Source: Aplectana chamaeleonis (lineage: Eukaryota > Nematoda > Chromadorea > Rhabditida > Cosmocercidae). From it: a stretch of DNA of 64,000 nt. Under the pieces are notes generated by a model. It saw only the letters and a program-made list of their open reading frames with translations, did not search any database and was not told the origin of the DNA. The translations under genes and the position numbers were made by a program. Positions 1 through 12,059 of the stretch are shown here, in pieces. Location of the stretch: NCBI GenBank assembly GCA_029168955.1, contig JAPDOI010000152.1, positions 496,001 through 560,000 of the forward strand, read 5' to 3'. Every line of letters starts with the position of its first letter. Position 1 is the first letter of the stretch.

Positions 1-1046
1 AGCGTAGGTCGTATCTGCCAAAACGACTAGTATCGATAGTATCTCTTGTGGCTCAATAGTAAAACTGCGCAGTATCCCGCCCCGAGCTGCAGGTTCCAAG
101 AAGTTACAAGCTTTAAAAAGTCGTTTTTTGTGCTTTTCGTACCTTCCAAAAAGCGCGTTAAAAAATCCGGAAACGGGCCTCATAAATGTGTTCAGCGCCC
201 AAAACTACCCCCTGAGCAAAGTTTGGGTGAAGGCAAATTTTCCATACTTTGTCGAGACTGACAGCATTTTGGACTTGGTACCGATTTTCGGTTTGGCGTT
301 TATTTCTACCAATTGAGGGCTCTGGCAGCGTTTCAGAAAAATGGCCCAGATTCGAGTTAAAATTCTCCAAGGGGAATTTTTTGGGGTGCTGATCACGAAT
401 CTGTGGTTTATTAGTCGATTTCCCATAGTTTTCGGCTAACTTCGCTCAAAGCTTTCCAACCGGGGAAAATTTCGAGGTAAAAACGCCACTTTGGAGATTT
501 CCGGTTTTCTGCGATAGTAATGTCTCAAAATCATTCTCTGAGGATATTTGGAGTGTCAAACACGAATCTGGATTCCGTTTATCGAATTTTTGCAGATTAC
601 GGTAGATTACTGTGGGTATACGGTAGTGTGGTTAAAATCTCAGATTTTGCTCACAATTTGTATACGGGGGTGATTTGGGGTGGAGAATACGAATTTAACG
701 TCCGTTTGTCATTTTTCAGAATACTAAGGTGGGTTTTGACCCCTAAATGACATGTTACCTACCGTAACCTACAGTAAGCCTGAAAATTTCGACAAACGGA
801 CTCCAGATTCGTGTTCACCGCCCTAGATTACCCCTACATACAATTTTTGAGCTATGTAAATCCGAGAAAATTTTTTGAAACTCCAAAAAAAATGCCTAAT
901 AGTGGTGCCTGGCCTTTTCGCGAGTCTCGAAAAATGCTCATAACTTTTTTGAACCTGCGGCTCGGGGCGGGATACTGCGCATTTTTACTATTGAGCCAGA
1001 AAAGATACTAACCATACTAGTCGTTTTGGCAAATCCGACCTACGCT
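1..1046. mobile_element. Non-autonomous DNA transposon with ~105-bp inverted ends (left end at window edge)
   Basis: Bases 1-10 (AGCGTAGGTC) are the exact reverse complement of 1037-1046. The similarity runs inward for about 105 bp on each side (about 1-110 and 937-1046), including the block around GCGCAGTATCCCGCCCCGAGC. No transposase is visible. The interior holds degenerate copies of a GTGTTCAGCGCCC-type motif (188-200 and, diverged, 811-825), which recur in the related repeat at 20745-21110. The left terminus sits at the first base of the window, so the target duplication cannot be checked. Confidence 0.7.
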
Positions 1047-1540
1047 TTGTATACTTCCTTTGTGAGCTTGAGCGTGATAGAATCTATTTTTTTATTCGAG
1101 AAGTAGTATCTCTTTGAATCAACCCATTGACGACCGTAGAACCCACAGTTGGGTCTAGCCTTTATAAATTGTCCTTTTGCCAGAATGAGAAATTCCCGAA
1201 CCTATATTAGCGTACAGGCTTAGGCGACTACGAACCTCGCGGTCCGTCGGCAGCTCCGTTCCGACAATATAACTGGAGCGAAAAATAATGGAGCTTCCGA
1301 GTTTCTGGGGAGAAGCATCGTTCGATTCTTGTTCCATCCATGTAAAGACGTGCCACAACCACTATGTACTGCAACAAATTATCGATGTTTTCCGCGATGT
1401 ACTCAAATTACATATGTTTGCATCCCTTTGAAAATACACTCAGAACCGAAGAAAACCAGAGAAGATGGTCAAGTTCGTGATCAGCACTTAGAATAAATTC
1501 TTGAAAACAATATTTCAGGACCCCATCATAGTAGGCCAAT
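1047..1540. other. Unassigned intergenic sequence
   Basis: No convincing coding frame, repeat or RNA gene was seen. The only open frames are short and lack coding-like composition. Confidence 0.4.
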
Positions 1541-1616
1541 GGGCTGTAGCCACCCCGGTCGATACGTATCAAATGTGTTACTCACTCAGGTCAAAAAATC
1601 CCTCTGATGTGTCCGG

Positions 1617-1725
1617 ACCAGGGGTGTGGGGAAATTTCTATTTTCTGTTTTGTGGCCGTTTTGGTCATTCTGTTTGTTTTCTGAAAAATTGGCAAAAATG
1701 AGAAATAAATAAAGGGAAACCAGTT
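1617..1725 (+). repeat. TTTTCTG-rich repeat, plus copy
   Basis: An edge reading ACCAGGGGTGTGGGGAAA is followed by TTTCTG-type pyrimidine-rich sequence. The same edge in inverted form closes the copy at 3417-3546. Related copies lie at 26822-26935, 28430-28492 and 46433-46500. Confidence 0.5.
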
Positions 1726-2342
1726 CCGTGGAACAGTGCAGCATATTTCGTCGTTTACGAGGTTCCGCTCTTATTTGTGTTCAATTTTGCGGTTGCTACC
1801 ACTCTAAGAAATATTGCCGCGACTCACCCACGACTCCTCCGGCGCCGGCAGGAGTCGCGGAGCAGTCGCGGAGGAGTTCATTGTTTACTGTTTCTTTATA
1901 CGTCAGTGTTGACGTGCTACAAAACACCTGAGAATAGGGAACCTGGCCTCACACGTCAGAAAGAAAACTACTCATAACTCAAAGAGAAAAGAGGAAGTGC
2001 ATCAAAACAATCCGAACTAGGCAATCTCCGGGTTGAAAGAAACCTAACACATTTGTGAATCGGGGAGTTTAATTGTGCCATAATTCTGAGCATAGAAAAT
2101 ATACTGTTTTTGAGAGATGCGCCGATCAAAAAGGAAAGCTGAGGTGTGAACACAGAAAACACGCTGATTGATTAAGTCTGAGATTGACTCTGACACAGAA
2201 GAGTTGCGGGGGAAAACTGAGGACGATTCTTTATTGACCGAATCGCTCGCAGTAAGGTCGCGTAAGAGTCCTGGTGGTGTCGCGGTGGAGTTTCGGAAGC
2301 TTGACCCACGGAAAAGGAGTCGCGGCAACATTTTTCAGAGCA

Positions 2343-2718
2343 AGGGCTAGGTTCTTCATAAAAGCGGTTGTTGTGACATCCTCATAACAAGGCAGATCTT
2401 GTCATCACAAAAGTGGATATAGGCGAAATGCTGGAGGAAAAACGCTGAGGAACATTATATGGCTGGTTGCAACCCGCTCACTGTTACCTAAATCTCTTAG
2501 GGTGATTGTTTTGTCGTTTTTTGTCTTTCTCTTAGATGGAAAAACAAATATATGTGAGAATCTTGTTAATTGCGGTTGAGCGTACACCCGCCAACTAGCG
2601 GTTATACGTTGTTTATGTGGGTTTCTCCTGCAACCTTTCACTTTTCTCACTTTTTTGATGGCCGGACCTGCATCCTCATGAAGAGAGCTCAACAATCAAT
2701 TCTATCGCGAACCCTGCT
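2343..2718. mobile_element. Diverged MITE of the GGCAGGGTTCGCGATAA family
   Basis: The left end resembles the copies at 23965 and 46600: a shared order of GGTTC, GGTTGTTGTG and AGATCTTGTCATC blocks. The right end, TATCGCGAACCCTGC, is the inverse of the family terminus. The right half (2560-2718) also matches 26680-26813. No coding capacity is seen. Boundaries are approximate because both termini are mutated. Confidence 0.5.
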
Positions 2719-3416
2719 CACGTACTCAGTACTTCCACACAAGAGGGGTTGCACCCCATAGCATACATCGAATTCAACCCTTCGCTGTCAGCGGCAGCTG
2801 ATGCTAACAGCGGTATATGATTCCAACGCACGCCCGGTTGAATCCCTCTATACCGGCAGCAGCTGTCGAAGTTCTCGTCGCGTCAATTTGACCTTCTAAA
2901 GAACGCGCTTCCAAGCGGACAAAGATATACGAGTATACGACGCCTTGCTGAGGCATGATTCTGATGTCAACACCGCCTTTTGTTCAACTACCCAAGTTTG
3001 CGGCACTTGGATCCGCCTAGCTCCTGGAGGCCTCGCCCAACCGCTGGAGCCCCAGGTGGCTGCTCGGCGAGCCGCGGAAGGCCGCGTCGCGTGTCGGTGT
3101 TCCAGTCGCGTCTTTGTTATTTCTCGGTCACTTCCCGGCTACTTCGCGAACAACATGATGTCACAATCAGCCGCGTAATATCCGACAAGCAATCAATAAG
3201 TAGCCCATCAGGAACAGTTGTAGAGCCTGGTGGGCCATTTCTCGGTTGAAACTCTAAGAGTGAGTGCCTTTAATGATGTTGACATTGACGTGTCATTGCT
3301 ACTATCAATGTCTCATTCGTCAATTTTGTAGTTCCGTAGATATTCTATTACAGGTATAGTAAGGGTGTTCAGAATTACACCTTCTTTTCACTTAAAAAAA
3401 GTTCGAATGCAAAAAA

Positions 3417-3546
3417 TATTTTTTCTGAAAATTTTCTCTTTTCTGTTTCATTGCCAATTCGGCCTTTCTGTTTTCTGACAAACTCGATTTTCTATTTTCT
3501 GGAAATTTTTGAAAATTTTCCGCACACCCCTGGTCCAGACTCATCC
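3417..3546 (-). repeat. TTTTCTG-rich repeat, inverted copy
   Basis: Runs of TTTTCTG end with CCGCACACCCCTGGTCC, the inverse of the edge at 1617. Confidence 0.5.
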
Positions 3547-3763
3547 CGTCTATGGCCGTCCCGGTCGGTACGTATGCTTACTGAGGTGGAAAATCCCCTC
3601 GTTGTGGCGGGTGTGCGTCGTCCACAGTGCGCTCGAGTCTAATCGATATTGCAAAGAAATTAGGGGAGAACTGCGCTGGATCACAACTCAGGCAATCACG
3701 GGTGTCGGTGGCCGGTTAAAACGCCCCTTTCCCAATCAAATTGTTCGGATCTGGCTGATCGGC

Positions 3764-3975
3764 GGAGGTTTCGGCATGACTCATTACTGATGAAGTTTTC
3801 GTGGTAATGTCTCATATGTGGCGGAGTTTTCGGGGCGACGTGTTGCAGTGTCTGAGCGGTCGATGGGAGGTGATTAGGCAGAGCTCTCTGTGTGAACGGG
3901 TCAATTGCGGCGTGGCATTGTAGGGTCGGTGGGAGGTTGACACGCGGAGCTTTCGGCATGAATGGGGGAGATTTC
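3764..3975. repeat. GC-rich spaced motif
   Basis: The motif GCGGAG(G/T/C)TTTCGG recurs at about 3765, 3822 and 3945. The spacing is irregular, so this is a weak, degenerate repeat. Confidence 0.3.
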
Positions 3976-4199
3976 GGGCTTATCCCGCCCCTTTTTTCGT
4001 TTCGAGCGGCAGCACGCTTCCTGTTCAACTCCTCTCCACCGACCCCCGCGAGTGTGTGAGTACGACGAGGGCCTTAGGAGCAATAATGGTAGAGCAATCA
4101 GCTCAGTTGATCAGGTCGTAGTTCCAGGCGTTTTTTCTCTTCAGAGAAAGAGTGTTGGAAGCTATCACCTGGGTAATGGCTGCACTTTGTCGCCAGCTA

Positions 4200-5240
4200 C
4201 AGGATAAACCCAAATAGGGGTATAGGATTACTAAGCGTGGCGTGCCATTCGAGTAAATATGAATCATCGTGGGTTAATTATGCGATGGCGCAATATTGCA
4301 TGCGGTCGTGAACGGGTTGCACCGCGTAGAAAGCGGATCGATCGTCATTGATCCCGTGTTTGGTCCTATGTTTTCATGCGATAAATCTGTCCAAAACTTC
4401 TCCTAGTGTACTATCCACATAGGAACGATCATTTTCCATAGCTGCGGACATACACTTTTGCGACACGCATGGCAAACAAAATCGTGTTAGGGCCAAAGGC
4501 AAACGTTCTGGGGCTACAGGGCCCCGCAGGCATTATCTTCAAGGCGCGTGCTGCCACAGTGGTTGTCCGCAATTACGGACTGAACCTTGTACCCATAAGG
4601 ACAGTATGCATCCGAGTATTCACGCGAACTTATCGGGAGAAAGATTGGAGCCGAACGTGGAACCGACTCAGTTCTCGGTTGGACTGGACGGGTTTGGACG
4701 TAGATCAATTCGAAGTGAGCATAATTACATTTTCTGACTTCTGTAAATTGTTGGACTACTTTTCGACAACTGAAAATAGGTGTGGAAATCAGGAAAAAGT
4801 GCGAATATAAAGTTAGAGGCAAAGTTCACGATGGGGAAAGATTCATTAACCTAAAAACGTTTGAAGTGCAACACCATTCACATTAAAAATTGCGCAGGCA
4901 AAACACAAAATAGTGTGCGACAATCTGATGATTGAGGTGTTTTTTTTTCGAAATCGTTCTTCCAAAAAGGTATGGGGTTTGTGGGGCTTCTCCGCTGTTA
5001 GCTTCTACTTCATGAGCTTTCCTAGAAACTTTCAAAATTTAGATACGGTTTCCATCGTAAACATTGTATTCAAACCTCCTTCCATTCATACGATGGGGCT
5101 TGTTTTTTCGACGTTTGTGCACCTTGGACCCCTCTGCATTTAGTGATATTTGAAGTCGAATCTCATCCAGGACCTGGTTTTACAGTGACTGGAATCTGCG
5201 AATGAGCTCAACTGGAAGCAACAACTTTTCGGGGCGTAGT
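4200..5240. other. Unassigned; contains a 113-codon open frame of unknown significance
   Basis: An open frame at 4469-4810 (plus) starts MANKIVLGPKANVLG. It shows no family resemblance, no splice context and no supporting neighbour. Nothing else is recognisable here. Confidence 0.2.
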
Positions 5241-5244
5241 CGAT

Positions 5245-5476
5245 AAAGTCTGTCCGAATGAGACTGTCCGCCCACGCGGTCGGCGTGCGTGGCGAGTGGT
5301 CGTCCCGAAGGCATTTTTCAGGCGAGCTTATCCTCGATTGAGATGCGGCTGACTGGGATATTGTCCACTATTCGTCTGGTATTCCGGCTGATCGATTCAC
5401 ATTTTCGAAAAATACCTTCGGACGATTAACACACCCGCCGACCGCGTGGGCGGACAGTTTTGTCCAGACAGACTTT
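5245..5476. mobile_element. Foldback MITE, 232 bp
   Basis: Terminal AAAGTCTGTCC (5245) is inverted as GGACAGACTTT-like sequence ending at 5476. The arms also share the 18-bp inner block CGCCCACGCGGTCGGCG and its complement. Arms are about 65 bp with a loop of about 95 bp. There is no ORF. Confidence 0.7.
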
Positions 5477-5954
5477 CTTGATTTTTAAAGATAACGCTTA
5501 TATACACTCGCAAAATTTATTGCGATAACAACTATGAACGACTCATAAGGTCTGTACTAGACGTCTTACGCCGTTGGAAGCGCCAGAAACGGACCTAATT
5601 TATTGTACCTGAGCCACCTCGAAGCTTATAAGCGTTAGGACTCCACTGATTTTTCTTAGAAGCCCCGCCTTCCAACACCCAAGAACACATTGGCCAACCG
5701 CCGAAACAGCCAGCACCGAACGCGGTCGCGACGCGGTCACGCGAATTGGCAGTAGAGCGCGCTATTGGCGGTTGCGAAAAAGCTGAATAAGCATGTGTGA
5801 GGAATGGACTTTGACACTTCACTACAAGCATGTAACATCTATATGAGTTTCGCCAATCCTAAGCCAAAATCGGACAGAAAGTAACCACAAATGCAAATTT
5901 GATGTGCTTTGTTCCGTATTGTGAATATTGTTTTAGTCAGCGTAACGGTCAATC
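5477..5954. other. Unassigned intergenic sequence
   Basis: No gene, RNA or clear repeat was recognised apart from a GC-rich patch around 5710-5770. Confidence 0.35.
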
Positions 5955-5956
5955 TA

Positions 5957-7529
5957 CAGTCCGTCCCATAAATATAGGGACACTTGAATTTTGCTCTACT
6001 TCTCGAAGCTTTGTAGCTGGACTATTATAGCGTGGAACATTGGATTCCTTGGTAAAAATACATACGTAGACCGATTTTCAGCGCATTTGGTTGTCTCTGT
6101 AAGGTCGCTTTTGCTCAAACCTGTCACTTTTCGCCGTCCCATAATTATAGGGACACTGGCATGTTCACAAGAATATTAATTTCAAACTGCAAAACAACAA
6201 CAATAATAGAACATATCAGTAATCAATGAGATTTCCCGATTTCGAAATAACATTATAAAGACGATTCGGCATAGAAACAATGAGATTGCTGATCGTTGAC
6301 TAAGGATTGTTGTGCCAGGCGTTCAAGACCGCATTTTCTAGCTCTTGCACGGTGGACTACTGTCTCTCAGTTGTACATACCTGACGCACAATGGCGCCTC
6401 AGATGTTTTTCCTGAGATTAGTATCGCCGGCCACCTAATCACTTCGATATTCTGGGCTTGGAATCAAGCATTGTCGAGCGACTCGCATGAACAGCTGCGT
6501 TTTCCTGTTGAAAAGTAAGCCATGCTCGCGTGCGAACCCTCAACCGTGGAACCAATTGCGTTTGCAGGAGGTTCTGGTAGTCAGTGGAATCGGTTTTGGT
6601 TGGAATAACCGCCAAAGCCACCGTACCAGAAGCCCGGAACGCCCTCCAAACCATTAGGCTCCCACCTCCAAAATTCCTCTTAGAGTAGTAGCGCTCATCC
6701 ATGCGAAGATCCCTCCAGTAATGTGAATACCCATCGGGGCCATCCAAATTCTATTACTCCTCGTCGGAAAACACTACTTAACCCCGTAAATGGAACATAA
6801 AAGATAATCTAGATAGAATTAAGAAAATTCACATCGTGCTCCAATCCGTGCCCATGTTGCTCTTAGCGAACTCGAGCCGTTTCATCTTGTGAGAAACGGT
6901 CATCCTCGGAAACGGCTTCATCATTGCTGGGCGCAGGCGTCCCGAGTTGAAAATGATGCTATGGATTGTGTTACGGCCAACAGAAACCCGCGATGGAGCT
7001 CGCGTCTGACGGAGTGATGCCGTTTAATTCGAAGCTTCTCGTATAACAAGTCTTCTTTCGCGCTCACTGGTCTTTCTTGGCCTTCCCGTGTGTGCAGCAG
7101 CTCCATAGGTATGCAGAGACTTGACAAACTTGCTAATGACATTCACAGAGCGTCCAGTTTAGCGGGAAATCGCTCGGTTCAACATCTCCGAGTCGTAGAG
7201 GGCAGAAATGGCAGCTTTTTCAGAATCGGAAAGCACCGCAGCCTTCGGCATTGTGGAAACCAATGATGAATAAGAAACGAAAAATATTTCCAACTAAAAA
7301 ACTTTTGTGAAACTGGAAGATTTCAGAGAAATTGGGTGTCCCTATACATATGGGACAGCGAAAAGTGACCATTTTGAGCGAAATCGAGCATAAAACCTCA
7401 CCAGGACGACCAAAATCGGTTTATATTTTTAGCAAGGAATCTAATGGTCTACACTATAATAGTCTAGCTTTGAAGCTGCGAGAAGTAGAGCGAAAATTCA
7501 AGTGTCCCTATAATTATGGGACGAAGTGT
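5957..7529 (-). mobile_element. Tc1/mariner-superfamily transposon, Tc3-like, complete but decayed
   Basis: The 1573-bp element is flanked by TA on both sides (5955-5956 and 7530-7531). The inverted ends are about 205-220 bp. Each end has the palindromic motif GTCCCATAA..TATAGGGAC at its outer edge and again at its inner edge (about 6136-6158 and 7336-7358). Tc3 ends are known to carry two transposase-binding sites in a similar arrangement. A minus-strand transposase relic fills the interior (6216-7251). Confidence 0.92.
6216..7251 (-). pseudogene. Tc3-like transposase, inactivated
   Basis: The original cut-and-paste DDE transposase would start at ATG 7251 (MPKAAVLSDSEKAAI) and end in a LIDY-stop at 6216-6218, near the usual length of about 330-345 residues. 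The first half retains the paired helix-turn-helix region, including a GRPRKTSERE linker. The first catalytic Asp lies in FSDE, but two consecutive stops follow it. The next block is NLDGPDG, then MVW. The motif that normally reads QQDNA reads QQENA, so the second catalytic Asp is changed. Several frame jumps and stops run throughout. The C-terminal region (STVQELENAVLNAW, then SMPNRLYNVI) is still recognisable. It is a dead copy. Confidence 0.92.
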
Positions 7530-7531
7530 AT

Positions 7532-7790
7532 ATAACGAAAATAGAATAAGGATATGTAGCAAAGAAAGGGTAAATGTTGAAAAACAAGCCATACTGATTT
7601 GTTTAATAGGTATAAAGAAAGCTTTTTCACATAATTCTGCGGTACTAGTAAAAAAGTCTTCGATTGTGGCAAACAAATGATTTTAAGCTGTCAGGATTGC
7701 GAACAAGTGTAGCAATTGCAATACAGGTTTTCAATGGATGTTTTTTATTTGGACGCGGTATTACAATATTATTTCTTTAGCCCATGACTC
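7532..7790. other. Unassigned AT-rich sequence
   Basis: Nothing is recognised between the Tc3-like element and the tRNA-like repeat. Confidence 0.35.
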
Positions 7791-7809
7791 ATTTTCGTGA
7801 TATAAACAG

Positions 7810-8060
7810 TATTTTCAAATTTGACCCTGGGCCCGTAGCAAACCCCCCGCCGCCACCACATAAAGATGGCAGCCGACCTGAGGTACATCGTGCCCAGATG
7901 CCACCCAATGTCGTCAACCCGTAGCGACCCTTTTCTACAGGATAATTCTGTTTGCAGAAATCAGCCTCCTGCTGGAATCGAACCACGCACACTGGTCGCA
8001 TAGACAGCGCGCACAGCAACTGAACCGCGAGCCCGTACTGATAGAGGCATTCTCGGCAAT
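7810..8060 (-). repeat. Possible tRNA-derived SINE (minus strand)
   Basis: On the minus strand a tRNA-like head contains a B-box-like GTGGTTCGATTCC (around 7980). It is preceded by TGCGCGCTGTCTATGCGACC, similar to the anticodon-arm region of tRNA-derived SINEs. GCCTCT and AGGAGGC could form a degenerate acceptor stem. The T stem is mismatched and no standard cloverleaf closes, so this is not called a functional tRNA. A non-tRNA body follows toward 7810. Confidence 0.35.
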
Positions 8061-8139
8061 AGCAAGGGTGCGAGATGAACAAAACAACCAACAGGAATCT
8101 AATCCCTGAAAATCGCCCCCTTTAGATCTGCAGTCCATC

Positions 8140-9130
8140 CTAGTCTGCTAAGTTTATTACAAACTATGCTTGGCTATTTCTGCTTACACGTTTTCAGCAA
8201 TTGCACAAGATTTGATTTTCGAATTTGCAAAGAAGTTCATGATTTCTGTTTTTTTTTTTTGGAAAAGTCCGCAGATTACCCGAAACTGGATCAGAGTGGC
8301 ATTTGACGTTGTAAAATATCCACTTCCTCCCTTGCTCTACTTACTTCCTTTAAAACCAAGCAGGTGATGTTCTAGTAACAGAATCATACCTATTCTTACA
8401 CTGCTTATGATTTTTCTTTCGAGAACCATGTTTGTACATGATCACGCTGCTACTCGCTCAACAAACATAGAACCAAAAAGGATATAAGAATAGAAGCATA
8501 TCTTGATGTTTTTGAATATTTTATGTTTTCGATGGCAATGCCTTTTTAGATGCAGAGAAACCGTTCACAAGATATCACGAGAATATCGCCTGCACCCAAC
8601 AATTTTGGTAGTTTTGGTGCGCTCAGCTTCCTTCTAAAAACCCGTTGTGTAGACCTCTTCTTGATTGTTTCTAGGGCAAAGAAGTGAAAATAAAACTTCG
8701 ATGTTTATTGGAATTTCCCAGACTTCTGGAATTTTTTTTAGAAACGATCGTCCAGATTTTGTCTGATAAAATCTCATAATGGTTAATCCCTTGTGTTTTT
8801 TCTTCTCTCAGGAATATTCATCATGACCATTAAATCTGCCGCTACTCTTGACTGCTGCTGCCGTTTCCTTCTTTCCTTGTTCAGATTTTTTTCTTCACCT
8901 TTATTTTGCAAGCACTTCACCCGTTGTGTCTTACGGTATGTTAGTATGTGTGTGAGGTTTTTTTTGTGGGGGGGGGGGTTATAGAGTGTGCATTTCCGAC
9001 AGCTTCTGTACTGAAAAAAGGTCCTGTAAACAGTGCCATTTTGATCGAAATGAACAGAGCCAGCTGGAGAGAGATATGATCAAAAGAAACACGATCTCGA
9101 ACTTTTCATCGCCAAGAACTTGTCAAAATA
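8140..9130. other. Unassigned AT-rich sequence
   Basis: It contains pyrimidine-rich stretches and a G9 run near 8970. There is no convincing coding frame or repeat. Confidence 0.35.
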
Positions 9131-9134
9131 TCTC

Positions 9135-9338
9135 TTAGCGGTGGCGCAAAATTAGTGAATCATGAAACCACCCAAAAAAATCAGCACTCCGGAGAAAATA
9201 CTTTGTCAAATTCAATTTCAAATTATTTTCATGAATTCGCGAAAGAAACTCACGCAATAGAACGTACAGTATAGACACTCCATGTACAGTTTTTTTTATG
9301 AAAAAAAAAGAACCAGTCTGATGGTTCAGAAACAACAA
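9135..9338 (-). pseudogene. Possible Ty3/gypsy reverse-transcriptase fragment
   Basis: A minus-strand frame contains SRIHENNLKLNLTKYF followed by FFGW. This resembles the LKLN-(X)KC-F...V.FLG segment after the YVDD box of gypsy-type RTs. The expected Cys is Tyr and no neighbouring RT, RNase H or integrase motifs are seen. It is a short remnant at best and could be coincidence. Confidence 0.3.
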
Positions 9339-9339
9339 A

Positions 9340-10585
9340 AAATAATGAGAAACTAGAGGGAAATCAGCGTCCGCGAAAAATCAACAGCTGATGAAGAGCG
9401 AATGATTATGCCGTCATGGGAGGCAATGATCGCCACTCATTAAAGCGATTTTCCTCCAAGATTTATTACAGGTTATGGGAGGCTGTCATTCCAATGCCCT
9501 ATTCACAGTCTTTGTGGGGGAATTTCCGCATGATCAGCTCAAAATTCAGAACTTCACTTGAACCTCAAGGAGATGGTCAAACGTCGTCAGAAAGGTCAAA
9601 GGATCGTGTTCTCTTCCCCGCGCCGCCACCACCTCGGTCATGCACGACCCATGACTTGGCTCCTCCTACGTGCCTCTGCAATATGCGCGCTATTTCCACT
9701 TTCACTCGCAGCTCGTGGCTCCCCTTCAGACCTCAGGTACATGGCTGCGTGCCGAGGTGGACGACATTCGGCTGCGAGCGAAGTCACCATCTCAGCACGC
9801 ACACGTGCATTAGGATAGGGCGGCCACCACCTATTCCAATAGCGATGTGAGCCACCACCTCACGCCGGGGAGGCAGCTATGAGCTCCGACCTTTCGGTGG
9901 GATTGCTACGGGCCCTGGGGCCGTGGAAAAGTTGCATGCGATATCGGAAAGCCCATTGAAAAGAAGGAAAGAGCACGGGCTTTGTTGATATCAGGAAACA
10001 AACCTTGGGTACTTTCAGATAGCTTCTCAGCTGTTGTTCTCTAGGTTTTAGCCAGTTCAGTTTTGCACATATGAAAACTATTGGCCCGATTTTCTTGTAT
10101 ATTTCCAAACTCACTTCATCATAATTTGGACTCTAATCGTTGGAAAAAAAGCTGAATTAACGCACCAAGGCCAGCTATGGATAAGATTAAATATTATTCG
10201 CAGTACGCGCCATCATGAGTCAAGGGTTCAATTCTCTCAGTCCCAATGAAATGTGTTCAAAATGACCACTCGCGTCATTTTTTTCAACAAAAATAGTGAC
10301 AACAGAAGATTTCTGCATCACTGAGACCTACCGACAAATGATAGTGCCAAATACATAATGTATAGCCAGAGCAATCCTTCCATGGCCACAAGTATTCAGA
10401 AATTCTCTGGTGGGGATAGCGCGCTCCGCTGCGAATTCGCGCGACCGCAACGCGGCCACGTTCGGAGCTAGCTGTTACAGCCGTTGGCCGTTAGTTCCTA
10501 TTTCCAACACAAGCGAGCTCCTATTGATTGCTGGAATACGGTGTTTTTAGCACCTATGGAGACACTTTCCTTGTAACAATTACCT
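9340..10585. other. Unassigned region with a 144-codon frame
   Basis: ATG 9416 opens a frame to 9850 rich in Pro, Arg and Ser, with no recognised domain. A second frame overlaps it (9558-9818). Around 9895-9925 the sequence TTGCTACGGGCCC resembles the inverse of 7822-7834 in the SINE-like region, so this may be a decayed repeat rather than a gene. Confidence 0.2.
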
Positions 10586-10587
10586 TT

Positions 10588-10793
10588 CAAGCGACGTTCT
10601 CGAAGCGTCGCCCATCCCGCAATTGCGGACTACGGCTGTTGCATCGTGCGGCGCGTGATAACCGTACTGGGAGACGGGTGAATCGTACCGGGACCAAATG
10701 GTCTCAGCACGATTAACACGTGTCGCATGATGCAGTAGCCGTAGTCTGCAAATGCGAACCGGAATTTGTCCCAGAGAACGACAGTACCTAATT
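10588..10793. repeat. Foldback element, ~205 bp
   Basis: The arm at 10618-10682 (CGCAATTGCGGACTACGGCT...) pairs with 10695-10756 in inverse orientation, with a loop of about 20 bp. The right flank, GGAATTTGTCCCAGAGAACG, resembles the 47.06-47.36 kb family, so this is probably a member of that family. Confidence 0.65.
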
Positions 10794-10950
10794 GCGAATT
10801 TCAGATCTGATTCCGAGTTTCAAAAAAAAATTTGTCTCGATTTCTGGAACTTCAAATTTTCTGCTGCTCACTTCTGATCTTTATTCCTGATGGGAGCACT
10901 TTTTCGACTGAAACACAGCAGAAAAACAGTCTAAAACCAGTGCATTGCAG

Positions 10951-11720
10951 GATATCGCCGATGGAGTTCGCCAAGTGACTGCAGCGAATATCGAGACTAC
11001 AAATTTTGATGCCCGTCAGGTCGATTTTCCGGCTGTGCCCGGCTACGAACTGGTTGTGGACAACACTCGCCTTAAAATCAGAAAGATTGGCGCCCAATCA
11101 CCAGTTTGGGGCCCATCAGACTAAGCTACTGATTATTCTTCTGAAGAGCTGGTGAAGTGTACGTTTAGACCACGGCGAAAATACGTTTCCGCAAATACAC
11201 ATGCCGGGTTCTTGGGTAGTCCAGAAATTGCAGGTCCAGATTTCCATTTTGACGTCTTTTTTACTCTCCAGAGCGACTAGTGTCACACCTACCATCAGAA
11301 AATGATTTTGGTGCATCTTCTTGCCTAGGTATTTCCTGCTATACACACTTCCTGTCCTCTACTTAACCAAATGTTTTCACATTTTTTTGGATGGACTAAT
11401 AAACGTTGGAGTATGAAGCATATAACCGCAGTGTTTAGCTAAGTGCTCAGAAAGCATACCAGCTAAACTAATCTTTGCCGTGCCAGCCAGCTATGGTACA
11501 CTGATCCATACCGGAACTTCGGAACATGTGTTTAATGGTCTCCCACATGTGACCGGTAAGTGGCCAAGTAGCCCCACGCAAAAATGATTCATCGAAATAG
11601 TTCCAGAAAGCATGGTAACGAAATCAAACCACAATTTAATACCTTTTCCAGAAACGCTGACCGAAAGTGCACAGAACGGAATTCTAATAGCAACTCGTGA
11701 AGACAACAATAATGAAAATT
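10951..11720 (+). pseudogene. Gene-like exon block of unknown family, with in-frame stops
   Basis: After an acceptor-like TGCATTGCAG (ending 10950), one frame runs 110 codons to 11280, interrupted only by TAA at 11122-11124. Codon usage there is clearly purine-first. Recognisable segments are FPAVPGYELVVDNTRLKIRK and, past the stop, FRPRRKYVSANTHAGF. A second open block (11426-11553) reaches a donor-like GGTAAGTGG. A roughly 100-bp intron-like stretch ends in CCTTTTCCAG (11651), and TLTESAQNGILIATRED follows to a stop at 11719-11721. I do not recognise the family. It may be a broken host gene or the 3' part of one. The minus strand also has open frames of 70-80 codons, but its composition is less coding-like. 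Confidence 0.4.
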
Positions 11721-11980
11721 AAAAAATTGCTTGAATTTAGGAGTTATACTTCTAATTTCTAATTTAGGATCTAATTTAGGAATGAATTTCTACTATGCCG
11801 CAACTATACCGTAAATATTTGTGCCAATATCCAAACGGTAGGATGCCATCGCCATGTGAAAGGAACCATCATAAGATCATTCACATATATGCCCATACTC
11901 ATGATAAAAACCAGCGTAGATGAGTCCAAACTTCGGATATTCAGGAAACACTGCCCATAGGAAAACAAAGACGACACTAA
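11721..11980. other. Unassigned AT-rich spacer
   Basis: No feature was recognised. Confidence 0.35.
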
Positions 11981-12059
11981 TCTCAGAGAAGCCCAAGGAC
12001 GATCCGCGGCGCTTTTGCAGGATCGTCCGCTGCCTACGACTGGACGATCCTTCACCGAA

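Noticed and set aside
7963..8050. Functional tRNA gene
   Set aside because: B-box-like and partial acceptor complementarity are present, but the T stem is mismatched and no cloverleaf with a normal D arm can be drawn.
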